From a virus: DNA of 49,721 nucleotides. The notes below the pieces were generated by a model that was given only the letters and a program-made list of their open reading frames with translations, was not told the DNA's origin and did no database searches. This document shows, piece after piece, positions 1 to 7,920 of the stretch (its first letter is position 1; every line of letters begins with the position of its first letter). The stretch lies in IMG/VR virus record IMGVR_UViG_3300006802_000136, positions 1 through 49,721 of that record; one strand, 5' to 3'. The translations under genes were made by a program, and so were the position numbers.

Positions 1-233
1 AGAAATCTGTCTTCTCTAGTAAACGTAGTCCACATAATGGCTACAGTATCGTTTTGATCGATATCATGTTCGGCAATCGCATCTATCAATGTTTTGAAAA
101 TATAGAAATTACCTGCTCCAGCCAAACCATAATTAAAATGCAAATCGAATGATTTACCTAATATATCTGCCCAAGTAGGCCAATGATATTGAGTAAAACT
201 ACATCCAAATGTGAATAGTCTTTTGTCATTCAT
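1..233 (-). CDS. SGNH-like hydrolase paralog, cut by left window edge
   Basis: Only the first 77 or so codons are present; the gene continues past base 1. The N-terminus reads MNDKRLFTFGCSFTQYHWPT, almost the same as the next gene upstream (MTSRLFTFGCSFTKYGWPT). It also shares the later stretch NDTVAIMW..TREDRF with that neighbour's DDTVMIMW..TREDRY. GCSFT is the nucleophile block of SGNH/GDSL-type hydrolases. The ATG at 233-231 overlaps the TAA of the upstream gene (TAATG), so the two are translationally coupled tandem duplicates. The substrate is unknown. Confidence 0.85.
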   Translation of the reverse strand, partial: MNDKRLFTFGCSFTQYHWPTWADILGKSFDLHFNYGLAGAGNFYIFKTLIDAIAEHDIDQNDTVAIMWTTFTREDRF

Positions 234-1057
234 TAAAATGATTCCTTAGGAAAGTTAGTTGATAAATTATGTGTTAACCATAATTGTTCACAATCTTTTT
301 TGAAAAGTTCTCTATCTACCTCTTTGGTGCGGGAATCGCGGCGGTAACTAAACATATTTCTAATATTAGCAAAATATATTAATTTTTTTTCGAAACTATT
401 AAATATTTCAATAGTGTTTTCTTTGAGATGAAATTTTTCTGGCAACACTTTATGCACATATTCAATGTGTTCAGTAGGAAGGGGATGTCCGTCCCATTTG
501 TATTTCTGCCATTGAGGAGTTCTATTACTAAACCAATCATAATTGCACATTTTATGTACACTGGGATACATTATTTTTAGTACATCACCGTAAAGATCGA
601 TTATTTTTCTTGAGTTAGGCTCTACAGTTACAGGAGTATCTATATCTACTATACTCATGAAGTAGAATTCACACCCTATATTTTCTAAAGTATTTTTAAC
701 TAAACTCATAACCGCTAAGTCTCTAATATAGAAACCTGATTCATAACAATAATTTTTTAAAAAATACTCATCATAACCCTCCAAAGCATCAAAAACATCA
801 CCCGGAGTAAACCATCGACCATCTATGTATCTATCTTCTCTAGTAACACTACTCCACATAATCATAACTGTATCATCTTTGGTTATCTTATTTCTTTGAT
901 GACACTCTGCGAAACGCGCGGCTATAAATTGGTTACCTCCCCCAGTCTTACCCCAATTTTCGTAGTTGGTAAAGTGACTGTGGGCTATAGCATCAGCCCA
1001 AGTAGGCCAACCATACTTAGTAAAACTACATCCAAATGTGAATAGTCTGCTAGTCAT
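233..1057 (-). CDS. SGNH-like hydrolase family protein
   Basis: A 274-residue protein that begins with a beta strand and the block FGCSFT (Ser nucleophile). A second block, WDGHPLPTEH, near residue 190 resembles the Asp-x-x-His block of SGNH hydrolases. Such proteins in marine myoviruses are often annotated only as hypothetical; family knowledge suggests esterase or lipase activity on an unknown ester, possibly on surface glycans. It is a tandem duplicate of the gene at the left edge, and more distant relatives sit at 9029-9922 and 21518-22126. It overlaps the upstream gene by 8 nt. The fold assignment is moderately sure; the function is not. Confidence 0.7.
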   Translation of the reverse strand: MTSRLFTFGCSFTKYGWPTWADAIAHSHFTNYENWGKTGGGNQFIAARFAECHQRNKITKDDTVMIMWSSVTREDRYIDGRWFTPGDVFDALEGYDEYFLKNYCYESGFYIRDLAVMSLVKNTLENIGCEFYFMSIVDIDTPVTVEPNSRKIIDLYGDVLKIMYPSVHKMCNYDWFSNRTPQWQKYKWDGHPLPTEHIEYVHKVLPEKFHLKENTIEIFNSFEKKLIYFANIRNMFSYRRDSRTKEVDRELFKKDCEQLWLTHNLSTNFPKESF

Positions 1058-1526
1058 TCTTTTTGGTTTTCTTTTTCTTAGTTACCTTTTTTGCTTTCTT
1101 CTTTGCTTTCTTTTTTGGCTTCTTCTCTTCTTTTTCTTCTACAAGTGTTAGTTTGATGTCGCCCTCATACCAGAGTTCACCATCATCGATAGACCAGCCA
1201 TCATCCATCCAGCCTTCCATATTTTCTTCTTCCCACAAATCTTCTAAACGTTCCTTTTCTTCTTCATCCATATCATCTGGATAGGTGACATCTTCCCAAC
1301 AACTATCGTCAAGCATTTCAGGCTCGTATTCATAATCATAAGCATTAACTAAACCGTTTTCTGCTTCTTGACTTAGTTTTTCTTCTTCTTTTTTATTATT
1401 TACAGTAATAATACCATTACCCCAGCGCCAGCCTATTTCCCGGCGAATTTCCATAGCATCTTTACACCAGATTTCAACTTCGGTTACGCTCTTCTTATCT
1501 TCTGTTGTTATATTAAACTTTTTCAT
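1050..1526 (-). CDS. Acidic protein with lysine-rich C-terminal tail
   Basis: 158 residues, not recognised. The body is rich in Asp, Glu and Trp (for example WEDVTYPDDMDEEEKERLED). The last 30 or so residues are nearly all Lys, with Ala and Thr. Such a split charge pattern suggests a disordered nucleic-acid-binding or protein-binding tail; the protein at 3045-3269 has a similar tail. The ATG at 1526 overlaps the upstream stop as TAATG and is preceded by AAGGAGAG, a strong ribosome binding site. Confidence 0.75.
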   Translation of the reverse strand: MKKFNITTEDKKSVTEVEIWCKDAMEIRREIGWRWGNGIITVNNKKEEEKLSQEAENGLVNAYDYEYEPEMLDDSCWEDVTYPDDMDEEEKERLEDLWEEENMEGWMDDGWSIDDGELWYEGDIKLTLVEEKEEKKPKKKAKKKAKKVTKKKKTKKND

Positions 1527-1807
1527 TACAACTCTCCTTTGAGCATTAAAAATAAATATTGATCTTTATCATACCAACGATGTTCATACAAGGGCTCTCC
1601 CGGGCCAGTCCACATAGCAGTTCTTTTGTATGCTTTAGTTAGCCACATTTTCTTACCTGTTACGCAACATCTTTTAGGAAAGAACAAAAACTTAAACTCT
1701 TTCTTTATACAATGATCATCAAACGTATCAAAAGCATACATGCCGTCAACCTCCTTGAATAATGTCTTTCTATAAGAACCTGTTCTGTCTCTGTAAAAAG
1801 GCATCAT
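1526..1807 (-). CDS. Small hypothetical protein, start corrected to ATG at 1807
   Basis: 93 residues starting MMPFYRDRTGSYRKT. The frame is open up to a TTG at 1816, but the ATG at 1807 overlaps the queE stop as ATGA, the coupling used all through this window, so I choose it. The protein is rich in aromatic residues and Lys and holds CCVTGKKMWL in the middle. No family is recognised. It is the gene directly after queE and may be co-translated with it. Confidence 0.7.
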   Translation of the reverse strand: MMPFYRDRTGSYRKTLFKEVDGMYAFDTFDDHCIKKEFKFLFFPKRCCVTGKKMWLTKAYKRTAMWTGPGEPLYEHRWYDKDQYLFLMLKGEL

Positions 1808-2667
1808 GTACCCCAAGCATTCTTGAACAATGGCACTTGAATCCTATCACTATATCTAAGTCCATATTTCATTGCTAGTTCTGCTACTCTGCGATTATTT
1901 AAACTATAAACACTTTCTACCCCGCCTACCGGCATGACATAAACATTACCAGTAAATCCTGCATTACGATATAAATCTGTAACTTCAAGTACTTCTTGCA
2001 TATCTTCAGTTGTAGCAATAACAAACTTGAGATAAGTATGTCCAAGTTCTTGATATTGAGCGATATAATCAGGGCGTATCGCTTTTTCAAATTTCTCACC
2101 GCTAACGCTGAGTTTTGCGCTAACACTAAATGTTATGCTATCATAGCCGCGACCCAGCGGGAGATTCTTATTTTCACGCCAGCTGACTAGATAATCAAAT
2201 AATTCATCTGATAGTTCTTGTGTACCATTAGTCTCAAAAGTGATCTCTTTTAGATCGTTCATGCAGGGTTGATCAAGTAGTTCAGGATAACTACGCTGCC
2301 AGCCTAGCAGTGGTTCACCACCAGTGATGACTAGATGTTCATCCCGCCACTCATTATTAGGCAGTAAGTTAGTTATCATCTTTGCTAGTTCTTCTACATC
2401 TATCTTGGGACTTAGTTTCTTAAATCTCACATCCCAACTAGCATATGAATCACAACCTGTAGATACTAAGGGTAGTTCTTTATAGTTTTTATAATCTTTA
2501 GGATTAACATTGTGACGCTCTTGTGACTTTTGTCCTTTAGGCATACCAAAGCCATCACAAGTGAAGTTACAACCAAACGTGCGTAAGAACACGCTTGGTA
2601 CGCCCATATATCTACCCTCACCTTGTATGCTATAAAATAGTTCGCTGACCTTGATCGACTTCTTCAT
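1804..2667 (-). CDS. queE: 7-carboxy-7-deazaguanine (CDG) synthase, QueE-like radical SAM
   Basis: A 287-residue radical SAM enzyme that converts 6-carboxytetrahydropterin, the QueD product, to 7-carboxy-7-deazaguanine. The N-terminal FYSIQGEG and the motif TGGEPLL (near 115-121) are typical of QueE. The iron-sulfur cysteines are C33 and C37 (GCNFTC). The third cysteine seems to be C72, in GCDSYASW, which matches the usual WCDTxYA; the normal C-x3-C-x2-C is therefore split by about 34 residues. It overlaps the DNA-glycosylase gene upstream by 38 nt. Together with FolE, QueD and DpdA it points to deazaguanine DNA modification. Confidence 0.93.
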   Translation of the reverse strand: MKKSIKVSELFYSIQGEGRYMGVPSVFLRTFGCNFTCDGFGMPKGQKSQERHNVNPKDYKNYKELPLVSTGCDSYASWDVRFKKLSPKIDVEELAKMITNLLPNNEWRDEHLVITGGEPLLGWQRSYPELLDQPCMNDLKEITFETNGTQELSDELFDYLVSWRENKNLPLGRGYDSITFSVSAKLSVSGEKFEKAIRPDYIAQYQELGHTYLKFVIATTEDMQEVLEVTDLYRNAGFTGNVYVMPVGGVESVYSLNNRRVAELAMKYGLRYSDRIQVPLFKNAWGT

Positions 2668-3064
2668 TCAGATACCTTATCAGTTCTTTGTCATTGGGTT
2701 GTACAGAGAAATTTTGTTTGAAAAATATTTCATAACTATCACTACCGTATTTACCAATTCCATATAGTAGTCTAGCATTTTCTCCGTTCCAACTCAAGTA
2801 ATCTTGGCTCATTCTACGTAAACGTTTTTCCCTGAGAACAACCAAACCCAGTGGTTTGATTATTTCATATACGTCTGAGGGGTCGCTAGTTAAAAAATGG
2901 GGAGCAGTAGACCATAAAGATAAAAATTCGGGTAATACTTTTTTGACAGTTTTTCTATGAGTCTGGTTGAGCATGATCACTCCCACCATGTGTTGCCATG
3001 GTGTCTCTATTTGCTGTTGAACCATCAATTCATCTAGCATGGGGTTATTTTTTATTTTTACCAT
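2630..3064 (-). CDS. MBD4-like HhH-GPD DNA glycosylase
   Basis: 144 residues that align by eye along the whole catalytic domain of vertebrate MBD4. PWQHMVGVIMLNQT matches the N-terminal helix, KPLGLVVLREKRL matches its KPLGL region, and YGIGKYGSDSYEIF is the helix-hairpin-helix. VQPNDKELIRY matches VHPEDHKLNKY, giving D125 as the likely catalytic Asp. There is no Fe-S cluster loop as in endonuclease III. MBD4 removes T or U opposite G. Its place between deazaguanine genes suggests a role in base exchange, mismatch repair or attack on host DNA, which is inference. Confidence 0.8.
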   Translation of the reverse strand: MVKIKNNPMLDELMVQQQIETPWQHMVGVIMLNQTHRKTVKKVLPEFLSLWSTAPHFLTSDPSDVYEIIKPLGLVVLREKRLRRMSQDYLSWNGENARLLYGIGKYGSDSYEIFFKQNFSVQPNDKELIRYLNEEVDQGQRTIL

Positions 3065-3269
3065 TTTTCTTCTTTACTGTTTTCTTTTTTGCAGGTTTCT
3101 TTTCAGGTACGTAATCTGTGTTTGGTCTAGTATGTACTATTCCAAAAGACATAGTGTGTACATTTTTATCAGTCTTCAATGTAGAACCATCAAAGTCTAA
3201 TATCTTTTCTTGGCCTTGCTGAATCAAATGACATTTATATTCATTTAGCGAGTTAAATTTTTTCTTCAT
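3045..3269 (-). CDS. Small protein with lysine-rich tail
   Basis: 74 residues, not recognised. The N-terminal half has a short conserved-looking core (LDFDGSTLKTDKNVHTMSFG). The C-terminal 18 residues are almost only Lys with Pro, Ala and Asn, like the tail of the 1050-1526 product. It overlaps the glycosylase gene by 20 nt and the upstream gene by 4 nt (ATGA). A nucleic-acid-binding tail is possible. Confidence 0.7.
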   Translation of the reverse strand: MKKKFNSLNEYKCHLIQQGQEKILDFDGSTLKTDKNVHTMSFGIVHTRPNTDYVPEKKPAKKKTVKKKNGKNKK

Positions 3270-3454
3270 AATTTTAACATAAAAAGTGTAGCGAACTTGT
3301 CCTCATAAAATGTAAATTTAGCAATGCGTGGGTCTTGTTTGTACATATAGGTAAAACTAAAATCTTTACCCGGTACAAGATTGTTGGTTCTCAGCAAAAG
3401 CAGCTTTTCCATTACATCTCTCGCTGAAGGTGCGTGTATATAAATATCTATCAT
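3266..3454 (-). CDS. Small hypothetical protein
   Basis: 62 residues starting MIDIYIHAPSARDVMEKLL, with beta-alpha-beta-like alternation. No family is recognised. The ATG at 3454 overlaps the stop of the 41-residue membrane peptide upstream (TAATG), and its end overlaps the next gene by 4 nt, so it is a genuine member of the operon. Confidence 0.7.
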   Translation of the reverse strand: MIDIYIHAPSARDVMEKLLLLRTNNLVPGKDFSFTYMYKQDPRIAKFTFYEDKFATLFMLKL

Positions 3455-3579
3455 TACCAGTGATGTACGACATTAGCGATAATAAAACAGCAAGTAGTTA
3501 TCTCTAAAATACGTATTACCCACCATATAACAGGAGAATGTTTCTCTACTACTGTTGAAAATTTAGATAGCCTAAGCAT
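3454..3579 (-). CDS. 41-residue membrane peptide
   Basis: A short frame reading MLRLSKFSTVVEKHSPVIWW, followed by a hydrophobic stretch (VIRILEITTCCFIIANVV), fits one membrane helix. It begins 8 nt inside the end of queD and its TAA overlaps the next ATG (TAATG). That tight coupling on both sides, in a genome that leaves no gaps, is the main reason to call it. The function is unknown. Confidence 0.65.
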   Translation of the reverse strand: MLRLSKFSTVVEKHSPVIWWVIRILEITTCCFIIANVVHHW

Positions 3580-4123
3580 AAAATGTTGATCTAGACTTTG
3601 GTGTCTCCCACCAGTCTATGTGATGCACTTTCACTCCTAGTTTACTCATCTTAGCGTTTACGATCTTAGCCATCCAAGCAGATAGATTTTCAGAAGTAGG
3701 CACGAAATCTACAACTAAGAATCCTTCGTAAAATTCATATTGTGCGGATTGCTTAGACATACCTAAATTATTTACATCAAATTGCTTGCCTGCTACGAAG
3801 TCTGTACCAGGTATAACTACATCGATCAGTGGAAATGTTGTTCCCAGCAACCCGTTGTAGAGGGGATCATTACGATCAATGACAAATCTATGATCGATAT
3901 ATTCGTTGACCCAACGCTTCAACCATTCTAGATGTCTGAAGTCTGTTACCATGCCAGTTACATCTAGATTGTCTGAAGTCAGATATACTTGCAGTTTAGC
4001 CTCATGACCATGTAAGTGTCTACAAGCACACTTTAAGTCATCAGCATATTCACCATTTAGTTTCTGGGTCCATACTCTGTGCCCATAACAAAATTCAAAT
4101 GTTTTATCTATAATCCAGTTCAT
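3572..4123 (-). CDS. queD: 6-carboxy-tetrahydropterin synthase, QueD-like
   Basis: A 183-residue T-fold enzyme acting on dihydroneopterin triphosphate, the FolE product, to give 6-carboxytetrahydropterin for QueE. Visible family marks are the zinc histidines H15 (CYGHRV) and H38/H40 (CRHLHGH), with C34 as the likely catalytic cysteine. VPTSENLS and the C-terminal WWETPKS supply the conserved pterin-binding Glu. The protein is longer than cellular QueD (about 120) because of a mid-chain insertion around residues 90-135, as in other large-phage versions. The 4-nt overlap with the Smr gene fits one operon. Confidence 0.93.
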   Translation of the reverse strand: MNWIIDKTFEFCYGHRVWTQKLNGEYADDLKCACRHLHGHEAKLQVYLTSDNLDVTGMVTDFRHLEWLKRWVNEYIDHRFVIDRNDPLYNGLLGTTFPLIDVVIPGTDFVAGKQFDVNNLGMSKQSAQYEFYEGFLVVDFVPTSENLSAWMAKIVNAKMSKLGVKVHHIDWWETPKSRSTFYA

Positions 4124-4341
4124 AATTCGTACACCATTAATTCTCCATATCTAAAACTTTCTAGTCTGAAGTCAATACTTGCGACTGCTTCTCTGACTAA
4201 TTGTATCATACGTTCACTATTTCCGCAAATTATTTTTAGCGGAATGTTAGCCTGATTAAGCAACACGAAATTCTGAACCTTATCCCTAACTTCTTCATGT
4301 TTGACTCCATGTAAATCAAGGGTAAGGTTTAGATTTCTCAC
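4120..4341 (-). CDS. Smr-domain protein, GTG start
   Basis: 73 residues with the Smr (MutS2-type) signature: LDLHGVKHEEVRDKVQNFV, then IICGNSERMIQLVREAV, where GNS stands for the usual GKG/GxG loop. Smr domains are nucleases or nucleic-acid-binding modules; a phage stand-alone domain could act on RNA or branched DNA. The frame is open to a TTG at 4389, but that would overlap the upstream gene by 52 nt. The GTG at 4341 overlaps the upstream TGA by 4 nt (GTGA) and sits just before the domain, so I choose it. Confidence 0.75.
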   Translation of the reverse strand: MRNLNLTLDLHGVKHEEVRDKVQNFVLLNQANIPLKIICGNSERMIQLVREAVASIDFRLESFRYGELMVYEL

Positions 4342-4559
4342 TCTTTTAGTATTTCCCAGACTTTTGATTTTTCTAGTTCTTCTAACCAATCTCTTTCACC
4401 CGAAAATTCAGGCATCTGCTTTAACTTAAAATCTATCCAATATTTAAGACGCCATATATCTTTCTTACTTTCAAATTGTAAGAACCCATCGTTATATGGA
4501 TTGTTTACAACTGCTGCTAACTTTAGTATAGCATCCTTAATTGTTTCATAATCACTCAT
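4338..4559 (-). CDS. Small hypothetical protein
   Basis: 73 residues, mostly helical, starting MSDYETIKDAILKLAAVVNN and ending WLEELEKSKVWEILKE. No family is recognised. Its ATG follows GAGAG at a good distance. The end overlaps the Smr gene by 4 nt when that gene starts at GTG. Confidence 0.7.
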   Translation of the reverse strand: MSDYETIKDAILKLAAVVNNPYNDGFLQFESKKDIWRLKYWIDFKLKQMPEFSGERDWLEELEKSKVWEILKE

Positions 4560-4571
4560 TATAACTCTCTA

Positions 4572-4787
4572 TCAATCAAATTTCTTTTTCTGCAATGCTA
4601 TAAACTTCTTTTTGTCTATGAACTTGCGGCGAGTCTGACCTTCAGGAGACATATCTCTACGCTCATGGGGATCAGTTTCTAATACTATTTTTTCTGCTAT
4701 GTATATGGCATCTACTTTGTAAGAACCGCTGGTTGAAGTGTAGAGATTTTCTACATTTTTATCTGCGCTTTCTTTTTCTTTGCTCAT
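4572..4787 (-). CDS. Small charged hypothetical protein
   Basis: 71 residues, rich in Lys and Glu, with a central piece YKVDAIYIAEKIVLETDPHERRDMSP and a Lys-rich end. Not recognised. No ribosome binding site is visible before the ATG; instead an ATAAATA late-promoter-like core ends 4 nt before it, so this is one of the candidate leaderless genes. Confidence 0.65.
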   Translation of the reverse strand: MSKEKESADKNVENLYTSTSGSYKVDAIYIAEKIVLETDPHERRDMSPEGQTRRKFIDKKKFIALQKKKFD

Positions 4788-4791
4788 ATGG

Positions 4792-4798
4792 TATTTAT
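4792..4798 (-). promoter_or_regulatory. Late-promoter-like core, close type
   Basis: The minus strand reads ATAAATACC. The core ends 4 nt before the ATG of the 4572-4787 gene and overlaps the folE stop codon. T4-type late cores lie at about -13 to -6, so transcription would start at or near the ATG itself. Confidence 0.4.
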
Positions 4799-5481
4799 TA
4801 TTGTAAATTCTCTATATGGGCTAAACGCATAAATTCTGCCCTAGCAGCAGGATCAGTCTTGAAACCTCCACCTAACCTGCTAGTAATAGTAGTAGATCCC
4901 GTGTCTTCTACACCCCTGCTGCGAACACAATAATGTCTAGCATGTACTAATACCGCTACATCTTCTGTATCTAAGATATAGCACAAAGTATGAAATACTT
5001 GCTCAGTTAGTCGTTCTTGAATCTGGGGACGCTTTGCGAAATATTCTACGATGCGATTGATCTTAGACAGTCCCAGTACTTTTTGTTTGGGAACATATGC
5101 TACTGTAGCAAGCCCGTCTATGACTACCAGATGATGCTCACAGTTGCTTTGCACATTAATATTCCTCTCTATAACCATTTCGTTATAGTGCATCTTGTTG
5201 TCAACAGTTGTACACTTGGGGAATGCTTCCCAGTCAAGACCCCAAAAAATTTCATTTACAGCCATTTTAGCCCAGCGAGTGGGGGTTTCTGCCAGACTGT
5301 CATCTGACAAATCAAGACCTAAAGTCTGCATGATTTTAGCCATGTGACCTTCAATAATTGAAATCTTTTCTTTGCGTTCTAGATTGTTTTCTACTGTGGG
5401 TGTTTCTACACCTACACTCATTAGATATTCGTGAACTTTGCGACCCAACTCTGGGTCTGTTTTTGTTTTATTATACGACAT
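4798..5481 (-). CDS. folE: GTP cyclohydrolase I
   Basis: A 227-residue FolE that opens GTP to 7,8-dihydroneopterin triphosphate, the entry step of 7-deazaguanine and folate synthesis. The zinc site is clear: C114 and H117 in NCEHH, and C185 in HYCVRSRG. SRLGGGFK near residue 201 is part of the conserved C-terminal region. Length matches cellular enzymes (about 220). A strong ribosome binding site (AAGGAGAA) lies before the ATG, in a 67-nt gap after guaC that also holds a late-promoter-like core. In a phage with QueD, QueE and DpdA it most likely feeds the DNA modification pathway. Confidence 0.96.
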   Translation of the reverse strand: MSYNKTKTDPELGRKVHEYLMSVGVETPTVENNLERKEKISIIEGHMAKIMQTLGLDLSDDSLAETPTRWAKMAVNEIFWGLDWEAFPKCTTVDNKMHYNEMVIERNINVQSNCEHHLVVIDGLATVAYVPKQKVLGLSKINRIVEYFAKRPQIQERLTEQVFHTLCYILDTEDVAVLVHARHYCVRSRGVEDTGSTTITSRLGGGFKTDPAARAEFMRLAHIENLQ

Positions 5482-5545
5482 TTTGTTTCTCCTTCCTTAC
5501 ACGGATAAAAATTGTAATAAACTCGCTACCGTTGTGTAGCATATG

Positions 5546-5552
5546 TATTTAT
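5546..5552 (-). promoter_or_regulatory. Late-promoter-like core upstream of folE
   Basis: The minus strand reads CAAATAAATACAT. It overlaps the end of guaC and lies 64 nt before the folE ATG, in one of the few real gaps of this half of the window. It could give the deazaguanine genes from folE onward a separate transcript. Confidence 0.35.
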
Positions 5553-6574
5553 TTGTTTGCGAATACTCCATTAAATTGTTGTGTTACTCTGATAAAAGTA
5601 GTGCATTTACTAAGATGCTTTAGTTGTGAAGCACCTACATATGTACAAGTACTACGGATCCCTCCCAGTATATCTAATATTGTATTACTAACAGGACCAC
5701 GATATGGAATCTTAACTGTCCTACCTTCGCTACTGCGATACTCAGCGACCCCACCATTGTGCTTGTTCATAGCAGTATCACTACTCATACCATAGAAAGT
5801 AACATAACCATCTTCGATGTTACCGCCACCCTCATCATGCCCTGCTAGCATACCGCCCAGCATTACAAAATCCGCGCCAGCTCCAAAAGCCTTTGCAACA
5901 TCTCCAGGACAAGTGCAACCACCGTCGCTAATGATGTGACCACCAAGACCATGAGCAGCGTCAGCGCATTCCATAACAGCACTAAGTTGTGGATAACCCA
6001 CCCCGGTTTGAATGCGAGTAGTACAAACACTACCAGGACCAATACCAACCTTAACAATGTCCGCTCCTCTCAAGATTAACTCTTGTGTCATGTCAGCAGT
6101 AACTACGTTACCTGCTATAATAGTTTTATTAAAATATATTTCTCTTACCTTAGAAACAAACGCACCAAATTTATCACTATATCCATTCGCTACATCAATA
6201 CAAATAAATTTTATGTTGGGAAATTCATACATGATTTTTGATAAAGATTCAAAGTCACTTGTATTGATCCCAGTACTTACCGCTATGTTATCAAACATAT
6301 TAGGCATATCATACCATGATTGATAATCTTGAAGACCATAACTCTTGACCAAACAAGTAAACATGCTGTGATTTTCTAGTACTCTAGCCATGTCCATAGT
6401 ACCAACACCATCCATGTTAGCAGCCATGATAGGTACACCTGACCACGTATGATTACTGTGTTTGAAAGTATATTGTCTAGTTAAACTAACTTCTTTCCTG
6501 CTACTAAGAGTGCTGCGCTTGGGTCTAATCAAAACATCTTTGAAGTCTAATTTAACATCATTTTCTATCTGCAT
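5549..6574 (-). CDS. guaC: GMP reductase (IMPDH/GMPR family)
   Basis: A 341-residue TIM-barrel enzyme, full length against E. coli GuaC (about 347). The active-site loop [19 protein letters not shown] places the catalytic cysteine at C184. [20 protein letters not shown] and GGMLAGHDE follow as in GuaC, and no CBS domains are present, which argues against IMP dehydrogenase. The reaction is GMP + NADPH to IMP + NH3. It sits just upstream of folE. A role in recycling guanine nucleotides from degraded host nucleic acid, or in shifting the guanine pool, is inference. Confidence 0.92.
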   Translation of the reverse strand: MQIENDVKLDFKDVLIRPKRSTLSSRKEVSLTRQYTFKHSNHTWSGVPIMAANMDGVGTMDMARVLENHSMFTCLVKSYGLQDYQSWYDMPNMFDNIAVSTGINTSDFESLSKIMYEFPNIKFICIDVANGYSDKFGAFVSKVREIYFNKTIIAGNVVTADMTQELILRGADIVKVGIGPGSVCTTRIQTGVGYPQLSAVMECADAAHGLGGHIISDGGCTCPGDVAKAFGAGADFVMLGGMLAGHDEGGGNIEDGYVTFYGMSSDTAMNKHNGGVAEYRSSEGRTVKIPYRGPVSNTILDILGGIRSTCTYVGASQLKHLSKCTTFIRVTQQFNGVFANK

Positions 6575-6743
6575 TTTCTTTCCTTAACTTGTCATTATAT
6601 TCAGTAGCGCATCGTGGACTACAGAATATTATCTTATTATTGTTGACCTTTGTCAAGGGCTTATAGTATTTAGGATTACCATATTCGTCCACGTAATGAG
6701 GATCGAATTGTGTTTGCAGTTTACTACAATTTGAGCAAATCAA
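6558..6743 (-). CDS. Small zinc-binding protein
   Basis: 61 residues with two cysteine pairs, C-x2-C at the start (MICSNCSK) and [10 protein letters not shown] near residues 40-50. The arrangement is like TRASH/MYM-type treble-clef zinc fingers. It overlaps guaC by 17 nt and the glycosyltransferase by 4 nt. The function is unknown; a metal-binding adaptor or DNA-binding role is possible. Confidence 0.7.
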   Translation of the reverse strand: MICSNCSKLQTQFDPHYVDEYGNPKYYKPLTKVNNNKIIFCSPRCATEYNDKLRKENADRK

Positions 6744-7918
6744 TATTTACTTTCCCTAGTGTGCTTTCTGTAATCAACGCTGTCTCTTAGATATTGAGAA
6801 CCATTGCCCTCTAAAATATCACAAATTCTGTCGATAGTTTTATCATTGTAGTCAGAGATTAATCCCATATATGGATGAGGTTCTTGTATCAATAATTCAA
6901 GTTTGTCTATAGCATCATCGATAGACCACGGAATATACAATCTGTACTTACAATTTGCGAATGTTTCTGGGAAACTACGATAAGCAGGAAACAACACATT
7001 ACATCCCAATGCATCTGCTTCGCTTACTGTATTGCTGACCCAATCTTGTAGCGCACAGTTAAACAATACCCTAGTATCATTGAGCATAGAATAGTACTCG
7101 TCTTTGGAAAGATCCTCATAGATTACTAGTTTGTTTTCTGCTTGCATTTGTTCGCAACGTTCCCTATAAGATGAATTATTGCTACGCAACTTAGCACCAG
7201 ACAATACAGTAAACTCTACTTCAGGACCATGCTTCTGATACCAAGCATCGATAAGATCCATATAAAAATCGGGCTGCTTTTCTTGATCCCATCTAGCGGC
7301 AAACGACACTCTCATGGGACGTTCATGGAATGGTTTTATATTTTTGAAACCAACCCTTCCCTGAACTTCTTCTTTACCAAACGCTAGTCCCGAGATATTG
7401 TAGATAGGAGCCTGCCATCCCGCGATCTTCATGTGCATTACCATTTCTTCGTTAGTGGCTAGCACACCATCTACGAAATTGTCAACCATCTTTTCGTAAT
7501 GTCCCATCCATTCACTCATTCCCCACACATGAACGAAATCGTCTGGATCGATACTTTGTGCTAAACATCTGACGAAAACTTTTGGTCTGAATTCAGTGGG
7601 GAGTTGATTCATGATATATGGTAGACTTTCTATACCGGGCTGGAACATATCTTCAAAGTAAATTACATCATGCTGATTTACTTCGCCGGCTTTCATCATC
7701 TTGATGAGATTCATCAATTGACTCATTCCGAAATAAGTACGTCCATGAGCATCAAGTACTTGACCAGTAACTATGGCTTGATCATTACTTAATGTCTCGC
7801 CGGGAACGATAACATAATTTATGTCTCTGCGTTTAAATACACGCTCGTTCCAGTCTTGTAATTGTAATGTATAGCGAGCCTTGTATGGCTCTAACCCCAT
7901 ATAGAAAAGTCTACGCAT
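6740..7918 (-). CDS. GT-B fold glycosyltransferase
   Basis: 392 residues in two Rossmann-like halves. The second half looks like the GT4/GT1 donor site: RPMRVSFAARWDQEKQPDFY begins it, and SEADALGCNVLFPAYRSFPE is the nucleotide-sugar loop with the usual E-x7-E-like spacing. The first half carries HDVIYFEDMFQPGIE. T4-like phages use GT-B enzymes to glucosylate modified bases, and similar genes also decorate virions or lipopolysaccharide. Being in the deazaguanine region makes a sugar on a modified base worth testing, but nothing in the sequence proves it. Confidence 0.8.
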   Translation of the reverse strand: MRRLFYMGLEPYKARYTLQLQDWNERVFKRRDINYVIVPGETLSNDQAIVTGQVLDAHGRTYFGMSQLMNLIKMMKAGEVNQHDVIYFEDMFQPGIESLPYIMNQLPTEFRPKVFVRCLAQSIDPDDFVHVWGMSEWMGHYEKMVDNFVDGVLATNEEMVMHMKIAGWQAPIYNISGLAFGKEEVQGRVGFKNIKPFHERPMRVSFAARWDQEKQPDFYMDLIDAWYQKHGPEVEFTVLSGAKLRSNNSSYRERCEQMQAENKLVIYEDLSKDEYYSMLNDTRVLFNCALQDWVSNTVSEADALGCNVLFPAYRSFPETFANCKYRLYIPWSIDDAIDKLELLIQEPHPYMGLISDYNDKTIDRICDILEGNGSQYLRDSVDYRKHTRESKY

Positions 7919-7920
7919 AA

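Noticed and set aside
4342-4389. N-terminal extension of the Smr protein from TTG at 4389
   Set aside because: It would overlap the upstream gene by 52 nt; the GTG at 4341 makes a normal 4-nt overlap and lies right before the domain.
5358-5795. Plus-strand 145-codon frame across folE and guaC
   Set aside because: It lies opposite two clear enzyme genes, has no family resemblance, and no other gene in the window uses this strand.
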